A DNA stretch of 64,000 nt from positions 119,882,525 to 119,946,524 of the forward strand of contig NC_045434.1 of the NCBI RefSeq assembly GCF_002776525.5. Reading direction: 5' to 3'. Every line of letters starts with the position of its first letter. The first letter of the stretch is position 1. The position numbers and the translations under genes are program-made. Positions 10,185-21,384 of the stretch are shown here, one piece after another. Source of the stretch: Piliocolobus tephrosceles. Taxonomy: Eukaryota > Chordata > Mammalia > Primates > Cercopithecidae. Under the pieces are notes generated by a model, which was not told the DNA's origin, did not search any database, and saw only the letters and a program-made list of their open reading frames with translations.

Positions 10185-10672
10185 GAATAATACAGACCCC
10201 CTATCCCCAGACCTAATTAGGACCCCCATGGTCCTAATCCCTAGAACCCATGAATATGTTACCTTTCATGGCAAAAGGAACGTTGAAAATATGATTAAGT
10301 TAAGGATCTTGAGATGCAAGATCATCCTGGATTTGCCAGGTGGACCTGATGTAGTCACATAATGATGCTTGTAAGTGAAAGAAGCAGGAGAGTCAGAAGA
10401 GACATGATGACAGAAGCAGAGGTCAGAGTCCAGGCCAGGGGCCAGGAGCCAAAAAATGCAGGAGACTCTCGAAACTGGAAAAAAACAAAGAAGCATATTT
10501 TTCCCTAAAGCCTCCAGAAGGAGTCAGCCCTGCCAACATTTTTACTTTAGCCCTGCAAGACCCATTTCAGATGTCTGACCTCCAGAACCATAAGATAATA
10601 AATTCATCTTGTTTTTAAGCCATTACATTGGTAGCAATTTATTACAGCAAAAACAGGAAAATAATACAGCAA
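10185..10672 (+). mobile_element. MLT1-like LTR (ERVL-MaLR), solo
   Basis: Ordered blocks typical of this old LTR group: 'aacccatgaatatgttacct', 'gattaagttaaggatcttgagatg', 'atcctggatttgccaggtgg', 'tgacctccagaaccataagataataaa' and a terminal 'aggaaaataatacag'. A second member of the same group, in the same orientation, lies at 31690-32125. The exact subfamily is not assigned. Confidence 0.65.
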
Positions 10673-10689
10673 TGGTGAGCCTCAATGCT

Positions 10690-11335
10690 TGTTCCAATAT
10701 TTGTTTTTATGTTCTTCCCACATCTCCAGTTTCTTCTTAGGACATTTTGGTATTCGAGAAGCATAGCGTCTGCTCCTAAGGACCCTCATAGACCCTTTCA
10801 ATGTCTGTGTCTCCTCTACTTCCCAAAATTCTATTATGTCTCCAGGATCACATTTAATATTATTTCCTCCTTCAAATCACCTCCTATTTTCTTCTCAAGG
10901 ATTCTAGTCCCCATGTTATTTCTGCTTTCTACTTACTTTAATGTGAACCTCAGTCTTTTTACCTTTCATTTCTACTGTACTGATTCCTTCTGTGCTTCTT
11001 TTATACACTTCAGTGCTTCTTATCCAACTCTGATCTACCCTTGTCCGTCTCTTGTTCATCTCAGGTCTCAGCTTAAATGTTATTTCCTCAGGGGAGACTT
11101 CCTTATACCCTAGACAAGCTCAGAACCACATGTTACACAATCTTGTCAGAGTTTTTGCAGCAGTTGCAATTTACTGAATACTTTTTAAGGTCTGTCTTTC
11201 TCATTAGACACAATCCCTGTTAGATGATGGTTCATGTCTTGTTTACAGCTGTATCCCTAACATAGAGCCAAGTGTCTCTCACCTAGTATGTAGTCCATAA
11301 ATAGTTGTTGAACAAAAGAATGAGTAAATATAAAG
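10690..11335 (+). mobile_element. LINE-2 (L2) 3' end, sense
   Basis: The frame around 11040-11113 ends with LRSQLKCYFLRGDFLIP, which resembles the C-terminus of L2 ORF2. Beyond it the 3' UTR blocks 'gtcttgtttacagctgtatccctaacatagagc' and 'tagtatgtagtccataaatagttgttgaa' follow the L2 end. The 142-codon open frame at 10685-11113 is chance survival across this fragment. Confidence 0.72.
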
Positions 11336-12335
11336 CATTATTGATAGCTCCCTGTAACTCAGAAGAAAGTGCAACTTTTCTTTATCCCAATACTAAAAGT
11401 AAAATTGTCCTAATAATCACAATCTAAAGGACATATATACATTTAATATAATCAACAACCTTGGTACAATATATGGAATATATTGCATTCAAAACATAGT
11501 CAACATTTGCATGCACGTGTTTGTAAAAGTTGAGCATTCCTAATCCAAAAATCCAAAATACTCCAAAATCTGACACTTTCTGAGCACTGACATAATGGCA
11601 CAAAGGGAAAATTTTATACTTCCTCATGTGATGGGTCATAGTCAAAACACAAGCATACGGCTTAGCTTATTCTGTGTATCCAAGGAAAAATATACTCTCC
11701 CAGCCCCCTTCAGCTGTTATATATATTTTTCATACATGTCCAGAATCCCTTACACAAGCAGGAACAGAAAGAGTAATAAAATTATATGCATAGAGGCTGG
11801 ACATGCTGCAAGTTCCCCATGATTTCCCAAATGGATCCAAGACCTATGTACATTACGAACTGTATATAGCTCTTATTCTTGTGCTGTCTGGTATACATAT
11901 ATTATGGAAAATGTCAAAACATTCTGTAGATACCGCTATCAGTAATAGTGGTAAGAAAAAGAAACAGCATTTATGTTTACGTTTATCTACAGCACAGAAT
12001 GTCAAGCTGTTGGACAAACCAGACAGCTTTGTGTGAAACATCTTACAGAAGAGTATGGTGTTGAAATGACCTTGGTATATTACCTGAAGTAAAGAGAAGG
12101 TTAAACTAAAGAGAAGGTTTCACTATGCTGAAAGTGATAAACAAAAGTTAATTTTTAAAAATAGAAAAACACCACATAAAGCTAAAATGAAGATCTTGAT
12201 TGTGTACTAAAAGGTGGATCCATCAGCATCACAGTGAATACATGCCACTTAATGGTGACGCTGATCATGAAACAAGCAAAGATCTAGCATGGTAAACTGA
12301 AAATTAAATGAAACTATGAATATCAAACAGGCTGA

Positions 12336-13040
12336 TTGCAGAAACTTAAGAAAAGGCATGGTATTAAGTTTTTAAAGGCTTGTGGTGATAAAGCATCTGC
12401 AGATTATGAAGCAGCAGAGAGATTCATTGATGAGTTTACCAAGATCATTGCTGATGAAAATATGACACCACAACAAGTTATAATGCTGATAAAACATCAC
12501 TGTTCTGTCATTGTTGCCCTAGAAAGACACTGACTAGAGCAGATGAAACAGCCCCTAGAGGAACTAAAGGTGACAAGGACAGAACGGCTGTAATGTCCTA
12601 ATGCAGCAGACACGTATAGGTGTAAACTTGCTATGATAGGCAAAAGCTTGGGTCCCCACTGTTTTCAGGGAGTGAATTTTTTTCAGTCCATTATTATTCT
12701 AATAAAAAGGTATGGATCACCAGGAACATCTTTTCTGATTGGATTCGCAAATATTTTGTACCAGTGGCTCATGCTCACTGCAGGGAAGCTGGACTGCATG
12801 ATGATTGCAAGATTTTGCTATTGCTTGACAACTGTTCTGCTTATCCTCCAGCTGAAATTCTAATAAAAAATAATGTTAATGTCACGTATTTTATCCCAAA
12901 TATGACTTCGTTAATTCATCTATGTACCACGGTTTCCTTAAATCAGTGAAGTATAATCATAAAAACACTTTCTTGAACACTATGCTAGCAGCAGTGAATA
13001 GAGGCGTGGGTTGGAAGGTTTTCAAAAGGAGTTTAGTATG
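12336..13040 (+). pseudogene. Broken Tigger transposase
   Basis: A DDE transposase relic. Readable blocks are KKRHGIKFLKACGDKASADY near 12343-12402 (DNA-binding to catalytic linker), FIDEFTKIIADENMTPQQV at 12424-12480, and DNCSAYPPAEILIKNN near 12826-12875, which holds the second catalytic aspartate. The acid that should follow in a CDQG-type motif is degraded to a CTTV-like reading near 12925. Stops and frameshifts at about 12530 and 12600-12780 split the frame. Residual coding continues past the Alu near 13360-13510. It is inactive. Confidence 0.75.
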
Positions 13041-13053
13041 AAAGATGTCTTTA

Positions 13054-13359
13054 TTTTTTATTTTATTTTTTTAAGACAGGGTCTCACTCTGTCGCCCAGG
13101 CTGGAGTGCAGTGATGTGATCATGGTTCACTGCAGTCTCAACTTCCCCGAGGTTAAGGTGATTCTCCCACCTCAGTCTCCCAAGCAGCTGGGACTAAAGG
13201 AAATTGCCTACATGCCAGGCTAATTTTTGTATTTTTTTGTAGAAAGAGGGCTTCGCCACGTTTCCCAGTCTGATCTCGGACTTCTGGGCTAAAGCCATCT
13301 ACCCACCTCGGCCTCCCAAAGTTCTAGGATTACTAGCATAGGCCACGATGCCCAGTCAT
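13054..13359 (-). mobile_element. Alu SINE (old, J/S type), antisense
   Basis: 'ttaagacagggtctcactctgtcgcccagg' through 'ggcctcccaaagttctaggattac' is an antisense Alu. The flanks repeat 'aaagatgtcttta' (13041-13053) and 'aaaggatgtctta' (13360-13372), a decayed target-site duplication. Confidence 0.9.
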
Positions 13360-14017
13360 AAAGGATGTCTTATATGCTATTGTCAATTATTGGAACACAA
13401 TGACGAAAGACACTATTGTGCATGTCTGATACAACCTCTGGCCTGAGACTGTGTTCGGTGATAATGATGAACAAGATGACGATTTTGAAGGATTCGTAGC
13501 ATGTAAATTCTGAGTCAGGAATAACGGTGATGTCAAACAACCACAGATTGTCCTCATGGGTGGCTAAAATAGTAACATCTTTACTTATTGACAGTTAACT
13601 GTACACAAACTTTGTTTCATGTACAAAACTATTTATAATATTGTATAAAATTACCTGCAGGTTATGTATATAAGGTATACATAAAACAAATACATTTTGT
13701 GTTTATACTTGTGTTCTGGTCCCAAGATATCTCATCATGTATTTTCAAACATTCCAAAATCTGAAAAAATATCCAAAATCCCAAAATCCAAAGCACTCTG
13801 ATCCTAAGCATTTCAGGTAAGAAATATTCAATATGTATGTGTGTATGTGTATACAATAGATTTCACAGGGCCATTCTTTATAATGTTCTGCTATAATGAC
13901 CACTTACATAGCAAATAAGTGTCATTGAGTAGTATCAGTTCTACAGCTCAGCCAATAAAATATGGTAGAATTTACATCACATTGCACATTTTGTGGAATC
14001 CAAGACTGACTTGCGAT

Positions 14018-14176
14018 CAGGGCCAGCTTCACGAACATACAAAGCCCTGCAGTCAGGGGGCCTCACATTCAATTTAATGCTCTATGATTGCTAACTTGAA
14101 ATCCTTAATAATTATTGAACAAGGGCTCCACATTTTCATTTTGCACTGGAATTTTCAAATTATGAAGCCAGCCCTG
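14018..14176. mobile_element. Short inverted-terminal-repeat element, hAT-like MITE
   Basis: A 159-bp unit bounded by imperfect inverted repeats: CAGGGCCAGCTTCA at the left and TGAAGCCAGCCCTG at the right (12 of 14 positions pair). CAGGG..CCCTG ends are typical of hAT elements. No clear 8-bp duplication survives. The interior contains 'aataattattgaacaagggctcc' and 'cattttcattttgcactgg', which I remember as a recurrent primate repeat but cannot name. Confidence 0.6.
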
Positions 14177-14179
14177 CTC

Positions 14180-14620
14180 TTCATGGATGAATTTATTCTA
14201 CAACAGTTTTTAAGATTCTACTATACATCGAGTACCATTTATGGGGATACAAAACACAAATATGAGAATGTTCTCAAGTTGGATACCGATAGCCAAACAA
14301 AATCTACAAATAATTACAAAATAACATGACAAAGTCTATAATGGAGCCAAACAAAAAGGACTACAGGAACACTAAGTGATAAGTTAAAAATCCTGCCTGA
14401 GAGAATTAAGAAAGGCTTCTCAGAGGAGATAATATTTGAGCTGAGTCCTCAAGAACAAAGGGGAATTCTCTAGTGGGAAAGGTCATTATGAATGCAATGA
14501 TTAGAACTACTTAGTAAGCATACAAAAAAATGGGAAGATAATAAGACTTTCTGCAACTACTTTTCCAGATCAGAGAGTATCTGGTTTATTTCATCACTCC
14601 TTAAGAACAAGCTCAAGGAT
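14180..14620 (-). mobile_element. LINE-2 (L2) fragment, antisense
   Basis: 'tctactatacatcgagtacc', 'ggggatacaaaacacaaatatgag' and 'aaaggcttctcagaggagataatatttgagctgagtc' follow the antisense L2 3' end and ORF2 order. Diverged. Confidence 0.6.
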
Positions 14621-15620
14621 ATTTCCCTACAACAATCCCATTGTCCACTTATTCACAGTTTTAGAAGTCCTAGTCTAATGGAGTAGGGAGGAGACAGCGA
14701 ACAGTGAGCACACAGGGGACCTGTGAGAGCTGCCCAACAAGGACAAGGCAGAAGGTGTAGGTTTGGGGTGCAGAAAATATAAGAGGCTGCTTAGAATAAC
14801 TTTCTAAGAACCCTAAGAATCTTAGCCAGGACACTCACATGGGTCATCTCTCCTTCTGGGAAACTTCACCAAGATAAGCCCATTGACTTTTTGGCACCCC
14901 TCTGGTAACTTTTTCACTTTCTCCCTGTCCTCCTCATCTTTTAATCAGGGTAATCCTTTCCTCTACAACTTTTTGCAGTGTTCCTCAAAAGGAGATGCCC
15001 CTGTTTTCCCAAAACCTATTCACTTTTTTCCACAACATTCTTTTATAGCATATTAAACTCTGAGCTCAAAAGGATATTTGTTTTTTATCTGTCTAGTATA
15101 GCAGAGTAAAAGAAGAAAAACTGAAGAGTTAAGTCCCCATATGAGAGAATCTGCAGTGGATCCTTAGAGCATGAGGTGGGAAATGATTCTGGCTCGAGAT
15201 CCTTGGGGCAGGTCCCGGGGTCCTTGATGAGTTTATTCAGCATTAATGAATTATTATGACTAAGATGGAAACCTTGGCTCTACCTTCTCTGAACTCTTTC
15301 CTTTTCCAAAAGAGACACCTAAAGAGGTCTGGTCATCTCTTACAGATCTGGAAGCTTAGGTTCCACTTTTGTGTCCAAGGATTTATCTCAGAGAGAATGG
15401 TGATGCCTAGAGCCTATTCAGAAAGATATGTAGAAACTTGTGATCCTGAGGAATTATAATAACCTGGATTCATGGCAGGATTTTACATTTCTAAGCCAAA
15501 TAAATGTCATCTCCTTATGGGAGCAAGGGAAAGTGCCCTAGTTAGGCTGCCAGAGAGCTGAAAGTTTGTCTGCATCAATAATATGTTTGACAGCATATTA
15601 TTAAATATCACTTTTTGTCC
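14621..15620. other. No recognisable gene or repeat
   Basis: Contains only short frames (67 codons at 15256). I cannot name anything in it. Confidence 0.45.
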
Positions 15621-15624
15621 AATC

Positions 15625-15765
15625 TTAGAATCTGCAACTTTTAACTGATTCTTGTATCAATGATATACTGGTCTCATAAAACAATTTCAAAGTGGGGATT
15701 TTTCTATTTTTTGGAAGAATTTGAAGAAAATCGATTTTAGTTCTTTCTAATTTATATATTGTTCA
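15625..15765 (-). mobile_element. L1 ORF2 fragment, inverted segment
   Basis: 'gatatactggtctcataaaacaatt' and 'ttttctattttttggaagaatttga' are antisense L1 ORF2 sequence. They directly abut a sense L1 segment beginning near 15770, the arrangement produced by 5' inversion (twin priming) at L1 insertion. Confidence 0.6.
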
Positions 15766-15985
15766 GAAGACATATTGTCATAAAAATACCAATTCTTCTG
15801 CCTCAATCATTCTATAGATTCAGTGCAATCCCAATAAAAGTCCAACATGTTTTTGGTTGATATTAATAAGCTGATTCTAAAATTTATATAGAAATAAAAA
15901 AGGCCCCCTCACAGAACAAAGCTAGAAGACTTTACTGCCAGATATCAAGACTTACTGTATAACTATAATGAATAAGACATTGTGG

Positions 15986-16282
15986 GGCCTGGCATGGTGG
16001 CTCACACCTGTAATCCCAGCACTTTGGGAGGCCAAGGAGGGCAGATTACTTGAGATTAGGAGTTTGAGACCAGCCTGGCCAACATGGTGAAACCCCATCT
16101 CTACTAAAAATTCAAAAATTAGCCAGACTTGGTGGTGCACATCTGTAGTCCCAGCCACTTGGGAGGCTGAGGCAGAAGAGTCACTTGAACCCAGGAGGCA
16201 GAGGCTACAGTGAGCCAAGATCACACCACTGCACTCCAGCCTGGGTGACAAAGCAAGACCTTGTCAAAAAAAAAAAAAAAAA
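15986..16282 (+). mobile_element. Alu SINE (S type)
   Basis: Runs from 'ggcctggcatggtggctcac' to an A tail at 16265-16282. 'attgtgg' occurs on both sides as the target duplication. It lies within L1. Confidence 0.9.
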
Positions 16283-16359
16283 ATTGTGGTATTGATGCAA
16301 CAATAGAAAAAACTGACCATGATATGGACACAGGAGCCCAGAATCAGACCCACACATAC

Positions 16360-16920
16360 ATATTGTATCAGCTGGCACTCAGGACAGGATCTTTCATATT
16401 GCCTGCACCACTATCTATGCCTTTTTGTCAAAAGGAGCATTGATTGGAGGGGTCAGGGAGGAAGTCACTAATGAGTCCTCTTGATGCACTGGCATGGAGG
16501 AAAAAGTCAAAGATTGCAAGACTTTCTGAAAAACCAAGCATGTCTAGCTGCAGACATGAAGAGAAAACAGCAGATCTATGGCAAAATGTTGCCTCTGTGC
16601 AATACTACTTTTGTGGGTGCACTGCAAACCACTGGTGGGGGCCTAGAGCTACTGTTGGTCAGCTGAGACAGCAGTCACAAGGAAAAGCTAGACATGGAGA
16701 AGAGTGAGAATAAACTAGAGCTCACCTGCATCTCTGTGTTCATCTATTACCGTATCTACCAGAGAAGACCTTCAATACTAATAGCCATTTTCTCTTATTC
16801 TCCTTCCAATTCTGTTCAAGTTCTTCTGCATAACCAACTCTAATGGAAAACTCTTCAAGTAAAATTTTTGGAAATGCAGTTTTCAGCTTAACCGAATTTA
16901 ACACAGCTCAATTTAGCACA
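16360..16920. other. Unidentified insert within L1
   Basis: About 560 bp that do not continue the L1 ORF2 sequence seen on both sides. Overlapping frames at 16444-16707 and 16481-16666 (87 and 61 codons) resemble nothing I know. It is less AT-rich than its surroundings between 16440 and 16740. It could be an old repeat, a pseudogene scrap or an L1 rearrangement. Confidence 0.4.
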
Positions 16921-17303
16921 TCTAGTCACTTGATTTATAACAAATCTAATATTCTGATGCAATGCAGAAAAGATAATATTTTCAACAAATTCTCCTAGAT
17001 CAGTTGGATATTCATGTGGGAAACAATAAATCTTAATACCTAGCCCACATCACAAATATAATCAATTCCAGATGGATTATAGATATAACTGTGAAAGGTA
17101 AAACAATAAATCTTTTATAAGGATATATAGATCAATATCTTCACAACCTCAAAGTAGGCAGAAATTTCTTTAAGAAGGCACAAAAAGCATTAATGATAAA
17201 AGGCAAAAAAAAGGTGATCAATTGGACTATATAAAATTGATAAACCATTAGAAGAGTGAAAAGGCAAGTCACAATATGGGAGGAGATATATGCAATAAAT
17301 ATG

Positions 17304-17703
17304 NNNNNNNNNNNNNNNNNNNNNNNNNNNNNNNNNNNNNNNNNNNNNNNNNNNNNNNNNNNNNNNNNNNNNNNNNNNNNNNNNNNNNNNNNNNNNNNNN
17401 NNNNNNNNNNNNNNNNNNNNNNNNNNNNNNNNNNNNNNNNNNNNNNNNNNNNNNNNNNNNNNNNNNNNNNNNNNNNNNNNNNNNNNNNNNNNNNNNNNNN
17501 NNNNNNNNNNNNNNNNNNNNNNNNNNNNNNNNNNNNNNNNNNNNNNNNNNNNNNNNNNNNNNNNNNNNNNNNNNNNNNNNNNNNNNNNNNNNNNNNNNNN
17601 NNNNNNNNNNNNNNNNNNNNNNNNNNNNNNNNNNNNNNNNNNNNNNNNNNNNNNNNNNNNNNNNNNNNNNNNNNNNNNNNNNNNNNNNNNNNNNNNNNNN
17701 NNN
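17304..17703. other. Assembly gap (400 N)
   Basis: Exactly 400 undetermined bases between an L1 segment and the poly-T end of an antisense Alu. Apparent reading frames across it are artefacts. The round length may be an estimate. Confidence 0.99.
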
Positions 17704-18006
17704 TTTTTTTTTTTTGAGACAGAGTCTCGCTCTGTCGCTCAGGCTGGAGTGCAGTGGCCAGATCTCAGCTCACTGCAAGCTCCACCCACCAGATTCACGC
17801 GATTCTCCTGCCTCAGCCTCCGGAGTAGCTGGGCCTACAGGCGCCCGCCACAACGCCCGGCTAATTTTTTTTTAATTTTTTATATTTTTAGTAGAGACGG
17901 GGTTTCACCGTGTTAGCCAGGAAGGTCTTGATCTCCTGACCTTGTGATCCGCCCACCTCGGCCTCCCAAAGTGCTGGGATTACAGGCTTGAGCCACCGCG
18001 CCCGGC
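17704..18006 (-). mobile_element. AluY-type SINE, Old World monkey lineage, antisense
   Basis: Near-consensus young Alu from poly-T to 'gcttgagccaccgcgcccggc'. In sense orientation the 5' end reads GGCTCAAGCCTG, where the usual Alu has GGCTCACGCCTG. I associate this C-to-A variant with cercopithecoid AluY subfamilies. Its tail may extend into the gap. Confidence 0.92.
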
Positions 18007-18064
18007 TAGAAGCTACTCTTGGTAGTGACTGGAAGGGGAGATTAGGGAGTTTGTAGGGTTTTGC

Positions 18065-18545
18065 TTAAAATCCTTCAGTGTGGTTCCATCTCATTCGAAA
18101 CTCATTGAACTATAAGACCCTATATGATTTGTTCCCTGAGCTCTCCCAGTATCACTCTGTCCTCACTACTAGTCCCTCCCTTCACTATGCCAAATTTCTT
18201 GAACCTCCCAACCATGCTTCTACTTCAAGGTATTTTCTCCTGCTGCTGATAGGCCTGGAACTTTCTTCCCTCCAGGTTTTGGAATGCCTTGGAGCTTCAC
18301 CTTCTTCACACTTTGTTCAAACATGAGCTTATCAGAGAGAATTTACATTACCACTCTATAAATTTGCTTTCAAACCTACTTTACTTTTGTCATGACAGTT
18401 GCCAGTATCTGCCATATCACTGCAACTCATTTATTTACTTAATATCTGTCCTCCTCTACTAGACAATCAACTCCATGAGCAAAGACTTCATTGTTTTTTA
18501 ATTGCTGTTTCTGTGGAATCTAGAACAATGCCACTCTTTAAATGT
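18065..18545 (+). mobile_element. LINE-2 (L2) 3' part, sense
   Basis: 'cttaaaatccttcagtgtgg', 'aagaccctatatgatttg', 'acttcaaggtattttctcctgctgctgatag' and 'tagacaatcaactccatgagcaaagacttc' follow sense L2 ORF2 C-terminus and 3' UTR. The last part, 'ttgctgtttctgtggaatctagaacaatgcc', is the L2 tail. Confidence 0.72.
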
Positions 18546-18567
18546 TTGATTTTGCGGTTTTGTGGGA

Positions 18568-18880
18568 TTTCTAAGACAAAGTCTCATTCTGTCACGCAGG
18601 CTGGAGTGCTGTGGTACAGTCGTAGCTCACTTTAGCCTCATCCTCCTGGCTTAGGCAATCTGCCTGCCTCAGCCTCCTGAGTAGCTGGGACAACGGGCAC
18701 GTGCCCATTTTTTAAATTTTTTTTTTTTTTAATTTTGTAAAGACAAGGTCTCATTTTGTAAAGACAAAGTCTCATTATGTTGCCCAGGCTGGTCTCAAAC
18801 TCCTGGGCTTCAAGCAATCCGCCAGTCTTAGCCTCCCAACGTGCTGAGTTTACAGGCATAAGCCACCACGCCCGGCTCTT
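18568..18880 (-). mobile_element. AluJ-like SINE, antisense, with internal 21-bp duplication
   Basis: 'taagacaaagtctcattctgtcacgcagg' through 'aggcataagccaccacgcccggc' is a diverged antisense Alu. Around its central A-rich linker the unit TTTTGTAAAGACAAGGTCTCA (18733-18753) is repeated at 18754-18774 with one mismatch. Confidence 0.88.
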
Positions 18881-18884
18881 TAAA

Positions 18885-21380
18885 TATTGTTTAAACAAAT
18901 AAGAGACCAGAAATTTCAGTAACAAGACAAGAAAGGATCACAGAACAGAACCAGCATCAGTACAGGCAGGGATCAGGAAAAAACACAGGTCACAGAGAGA
19001 TTGCCCATTTCGGTTATTGAAAAGAAAGGAGTTAGTAGTGCGTGATCAATATCTTAAGAGCAAGAGGTATGAAGAAGGTGATATCTACGTGATGTAAATA
19101 TTAATATCCCATGAGTTTACTCAGAGAAAGATGGGAACAGGGATCAATATCAATACTTTTGGGTGGTAATAGTTCTTCCCATATGATATTAATCAGAGCC
19201 TTACATCAGGGTAGTCCTAAACTATAGGAGAAGATAGCACTGAAGCTTCCTGAGTTCTCTTTGTGTCGAAAGATTTCGTTTTTTCTGATAGATGACTAAG
19301 AATAGTTCATAGACAACTAAAAATAAAAAGTAATTTATGTAAACAGAGAGCAAAGAAATCAGCTACACGATCAGATTTTCAAGTAGCTCATAGTATATCA
19401 AATTGTTTGATTGATGTTTGAAGCCATTAGGGTAAACTGCTGTTTATTCATAAATACTGTTAAGTCTAGTGCTTTAGTAGATGAATATACTGAAAGTGGC
19501 AGCTTTTAATTCATTGCCACTATATTGTTCACAGATAGAAATGATATGAAAAGTGCTCCCAATGTATGTTTAGTTTATATTTCTTTTTATTCCATATTCA
19601 CATTTGTCTTAGGTTGTTTGACTCACAGTTTTATCAGATTCACATAAGCAGCTCTTATGCCCACATTAGCAGTCTTGTTTTATGTTTTCCATTATTGGTA
19701 CTCTCTAAATTTTTATCCTCCTCATTGTCTCTCTGGATCAAGGACCATTTAAACTATTAAGTTGAAATGTGTTTTGTTTTGCATTTTCAACCTCTAAAAG
19801 ATAGTGAATACAATGTAATTAAGTCAATACTTGGCATGTGTCCATCCCATAATAATAATATTTCATTCAATTTGGTTATTAGAACTTTATAGAGCATAGG
19901 TCTTCTAATTGCATTTTTTAAGATAGTAGGTTATACATTTCATTTCCTTGGAATATCTAAGAGATACTATAAGCAGGTACATAGTGAATAGAACACATCG
20001 ACTTTATCAGCTAAGCTAAGTATAAATACTCACCTCCCATGTAACCAGAAGAAAATATCACTTCAAAGCTGGCCTTCAAACTAAGGAAACCATAATGCAT
20101 ACTTAGGTGTGGGATAGAAAATGATAACATTTATCTATAATCTGGCAATTTACGTATATATTATGACATGCCTAAATGCATGTGTACTTAATATAAACTT
20201 GTATTTACAAATTAAGAAAGATAATATGAAATAATAGATTTGCTTTCTTGCTAACATATTAAATTCAAATAAGCCAGGATATTAAGATTTAATTATACAA
20301 AAATAGAGTAAATAATCATCTTTAGGAAAGGTTAGAGTAAATGACCTCCTATATAAGCAGCACGGAAAAAATAATACTAATCTTTGCTTATTTTTCCCAT
20401 TCCAAACTTTTGAGTCTTTAAGTCAACCAATGGGAAATAATAAGCATATGCAACTCAATTTGATCTTCATTACCCAGTCAATTTCAGTTTTAGGACAGTA
20501 ATTTTCCAAGATTTTTAAAAACTCTTTCTTATAAAATTAAAGCAGCATCTTTTCTGTCATATATTTTCTGAAAGCAAACAAGTAAACAAATTTACTTCTG
20601 GTATTACAACTTCCTTTCTAAACTTTTTACACTTACTCATTTATTAGGAATCTAATTTGTTCCTCATCTGAGAATTTGTTTCTTATGCCTGCCGTATTGC
20701 TTATCTTCCTTGCACTACACAAAAACTGCCCAAATGCCTTATTTTAGAGCCCTCAACATCTTGCTTTTCCCTGAAGCACTCGTTGTTTTCAAATTGTTAT
20801 TTTCTTCTACTTTGTCCCCATCTCTTCATTTAAGAACTATTTTTGCCTTCAATGATCCCCATTCAGGAAAAGTAGGCAAACAATATACTGAAGTTAATGT
20901 GCTAAGATATGAATAAATAATCTGTTGGACTCCAGTCATTCCCTGTGTGTTTTCTATTTAAAAGCCAGTAAGGGTTAAATCAAGCACTTTGTAATTTGTT
21001 GGGCTTGCCAACAAAACGATAGCGAACATGGACAGGCATTAAGAATTTGAGTGGACATGTCCTCCAGCACAATGAAATCCTACTATGTGAGTTATGTTCC
21101 ACCACTTCTGTCATTGATCAAAGGCAGCTTTTGGAACCATGTATGTACCTCATGGTCAAGCGTGTTCCTACAACCAGACAAAAGTCCCAGAATACAGTCT
21201 TACATGTTAACAGTGATTAGCCTTCTGTGGGTAGAGTTTAGAGCATGTGCTACCAAAAGGAAAAGTGGCAATAATTATGAAAAATCTCACCATTATCCTT
21301 TCCCATATCCAAGTCTTCACAAGTAGAAATAAATCATAAGTTAACCTAATAACTTATCAATATTATTCCAATGAATTATC
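18885..21380. other. No recognisable gene or repeat
   Basis: About 2.5 kb of AT-rich, apparently single-copy sequence. The longest chance frames are 91 codons (21051) and 68 codons (20710). No homology or splice structure is visible. Confidence 0.5.
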
Positions 21381-21384
21381 ATCA

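Larger units (their letters stand above)
11527..13835 (+). mobile_element. Tigger-family DNA transposon with MER2-type ends, split by an Alu
   Basis: Both ends carry the inverted, A-rich 'aatccaaaa' series characteristic of MER2/Tigger7-like elements: 'gttgagcattcctaatcc' at the left, and 'ctaagcatttcaggtaagaaatattcaat' at the right. Between them lies a degraded DDE transposase in the sense direction. An antisense Alu at 13054-13359 with a clear target duplication interrupts the 3' part. The element is about 2 kb without the Alu, near the size of an autonomous Tigger. The subfamily name is tentative. Confidence 0.78.
15770..17303 (+). mobile_element. Old L1 (L1M-type) ORF2 segment, sense, interrupted
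   Basis: Sense L1 ORF2 3' region: 'tatagattcagtgcaatcccaataaaagt', 'gaacaaagctagaagactttactgcc', then beyond an Alu 'gagcccagaatcagacccacacata', and from about 16920 'cttgattt..', 'atattttcaacaaattctcc' and 'gtgaaaaggcaagtcacaatatgggagga'. It runs into the assembly gap at 17304. An Alu (15986-16282) and an unidentified insert (about 16360-16920) break it up. Confidence 0.72.

Noticed and set aside
10685..11113. 142-codon open frame
   Set aside because: It covers an old L2 fragment whose last residues match the L2 ORF2 end. No intact start region and no gene context.
17256..17875. Long frames of 153 and 199 codons
   Set aside because: They consist almost wholly of undetermined residues across the N gap and end in Alu sequence.
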